Source of the DNA: Fimadaptatus sp963928645
GTDB lineage: Bacteria; Bacillota; Clostridia; Christensenellales; Aristaeellaceae
Direction: 5' to 3'
Assembly (NCBI GenBank): GCA_963928645.1
Contig: CAWVGT010000078.1
Coordinates: forward strand, 1 to 6,486
Length of the DNA: 6,486 nt
A program made the position numbers and the translations under genes. Of this stretch, positions 5,347 through 6,486 are shown one piece after another. The notes under the pieces are model-generated. The model made no database searches. It was not told the origin of the DNA and saw only the letters and a list, made by a program, of their open reading frames with translations. Position 1 is the first letter of the stretch, and each line of letters begins with the position of its first letter.

Positions 5347-6486
5347 ATGATATACATTGTGGGACTGGGCCCGGGCGACGCGGGCAGCGTGACAGGGCGC
5401 GCGCTTGAGGCGATGAAGCGCTGCGGCCGGGTGCTGCTGCGCACCCAGGCGCTGGACGCGGGCGGATACCTGGGCGCGGCGGGCATAGAGTACGAGGCGC
5501 TGGACGGCCTGTACGAGCGCGCGGACGACTTTGACAGCCTGTGCGCCGCGATAGCCGGGCGCGTGCTCGAGTGCGCCGCCGAGTGCGACACGGCGTATGC
5601 GGTGGCCGACCTGGCCGAGGCCAGCGTGGGCGAGCTGCTGCGGCGGTTGCCCGGCGGCAAGGGCGCGCCCCGGCTCGAGCTGGTGCCGGGCGTGAGCCCG
5701 TGCGCGGCGGCCACGGCGGGGCTGTCGGGCGAGTATCAGATAGTGGACGGCGCGGCCTGGCGCAGCGCGCACCTGAATCCGCGGCTGCCGCTGGTGATAC
5801 GCGAGCTGGACACGCGGCTGCTGGCCAGCGAGCTGAAGGTGCGGCTGCTGGAGTGCTACCCGGCCGACGCGCGCGTCAGGTTCTTTGCGGGCGACGCGGC
5901 CTGGCGCGGCGGATATGAGATAGCGCTGGAGCAGCTCGACCGCCAGGCGCGCTACGACCACACGGTGTCGGCGCGGCTGGAGGCGCTGGGGCTGGACGCG
6001 CTGAGCGAGCGCGTGATGGCCTCCGACGAAGACGTGCGGTTCGACTTCGAGCACCTGATCGAGATAGTGCGCCGGCTGCGCGCGCCGGACGGCTGCCCGT
6101 GGGACCGCGAGCAGACCCACGAGAGCCTGCGCGCGACGCTGATAGAGGAGTGCTACGAGGCGCTGGAGCGCATTGACAAGCAGGACTGGGCGGGGCTGTA
6201 CGACGAGCTGGGCGACGTGCTGCTGCAGGTCGCGATGCACGCGCAGATAGCCGACGAGCACGGCGAGTTCGCGATAGGCGACGTGACCAACGCCATATGC
6301 CGCAAGATGATATTCCGGCACAGCCACATATTCGGCGACGACAAGGCCGCCGACGCGCGCGAGGTGCTCAAGCTCTGGGAGGAGCGCAAGCGCCGCGAGA
6401 AGGGCCAGCGCACCGTGGGCGAGACCATGGACGGCGTGGGCCGCAACCTGCCGGCGCTGATGCGCGCCGACAAGGTGCAGGCCAAG
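5347..6486 (+). CDS. mazG: YabN-type MazG nucleotide pyrophosphohydrolase with methylase-like N-terminus (3' end cut)
   Basis: The first 380 residues of a fusion protein like B. subtilis YabN (about 490 residues); no stop is reached before the window ends. Residues 1 to about 225 are a tetrapyrrole (corrin/porphyrin) methylase-like domain, with the N-terminal glycine motif VGLGPGD (5-11) and LVPGVSP (112-118). Residues from about 233 are MazG, which hydrolyses NTPs to NMP and pyrophosphate and removes non-canonical nucleotides. They show LRAPDGCPWDREQTHESL (244-261), the metal-binding EExxE as EECYE (267-271), the second acidic motif ELGD (287-290) and RHSHIFGD (324-331). The catalytic residues of the first MazG domain look complete. 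LPALMRADKVQAK (368-380) is the usual beginning of the second MazG half. In the methylase domain, the stretch that normally reads roughly Y-V-P-G-H-P-L-V is AYAVADLAEASV (83-94), so that motif is eroded. The gene is coupled to the flippase gene and fits the conserved yabM-yabN pair. Confidence 0.93.
   Translation, partial: MIYIVGLGPGDAGSVTGRALEAMKRCGRVLLRTQALDAGGYLGAAGIEYEALDGLYERADDFDSLCAAIAGRVLECAAECDTAYAVADLAEASVGELLRRLPGGKGAPRLELVPGVSPCAAATAGLSGEYQIVDGAAWRSAHLNPRLPLVIRELDTRLLASELKVRLLECYPADARVRFFAGDAAWRGGYEIALEQLDRQARYDHTVSARLEALGLDALSERVMASDEDVRFDFEHLIEIVRRLRAPDGCPWDREQTHESLRATLIEECYEALERIDKQDWAGLYDELGDVLLQVAMHAQIADEHGEFAIGDVTNAICRKMIFRHSHIFGDDKAADAREVLKLWEERKRREKGQRTVGETMDGVGRNLPALMRADKVQAK

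Noticed and set aside
3810..5714. 634-codon minus-strand open frame across the flippase and MazG genes
   Set aside because: It is Arg/His/Ala-rich low-complexity translation opposite two clear genes. It stays open because the GC-rich plus-strand genes avoid TTA, CTA and TCA codons, which would be stops on the other strand.

Overview
This window looks like chromosomal DNA from a GC-rich, spore-forming Gram-positive bacterium, most likely a Clostridia-type Firmicute. The evidence is a SpoVT-like sporulation regulator, strong GGAGG-type ribosome binding sites, sigma-A-like TATAAT promoters, and the gene order spoVT - SpoVB/YabM-type flippase - YabN/MazG, which matches the spoVT-yabM-yabN order known from Bacillus subtilis. 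The species cannot be named from the sequence. No mobile element, CRISPR array, tRNA or rRNA is visible.

Layout: (1) 34-1515, minus strand: a complete gene for an L-fucose/L-arabinose isomerase-family protein with its own promoter. (2) 1516-1755: a divergent intergenic region with one promoter facing each way, a small palindrome at the predicted isomerase start of transcription, and a GC-rich hairpin. (3) 1756-2739, plus: a predicted secreted protein of unknown family. (4) 2740-2929: a very GC-rich block of inverted repeats followed abruptly by an AT-rich patch resembling a sporulation-type promoter. (5) 2930-3499: spoVT, closed by a good intrinsic terminator at 3514-3544. (6) 3621-3649: an extended -10 promoter that starts a new unit. 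(7) 3696-5345: a 14-helix-type polysaccharide/lipid flippase of the SpoVB/YabM family, translationally coupled to (8) 5347-6486: a YabN-type fusion of a tetrapyrrole-methylase-like domain with a MazG nucleotide pyrophosphohydrolase, cut by the right edge of the window.

How the genes relate: spoVT, yabM and yabN form a widely conserved neighbourhood linked to sporulation, cell envelope and nucleotide housecleaning. The terminator and promoter between spoVT and yabM suggest that the flippase-MazG pair can be expressed separately from spoVT. The isomerase reads away from the rest and is probably part of an unrelated sugar-use unit continuing off the left edge. The secreted protein sits directly upstream of spoVT, where mfd is found in B. 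subtilis, but has its own promoter.

The most unusual signals are a strong preference for the ATA isoleucine codon in GC-rich genes, combined with an apparent rule that every Ile-Ile pair is written ATA-ATC; an eroded motif in the methylase half of the MazG protein; and the unrecognised secreted protein. I see no clear evidence of an entirely new multi-gene system here.
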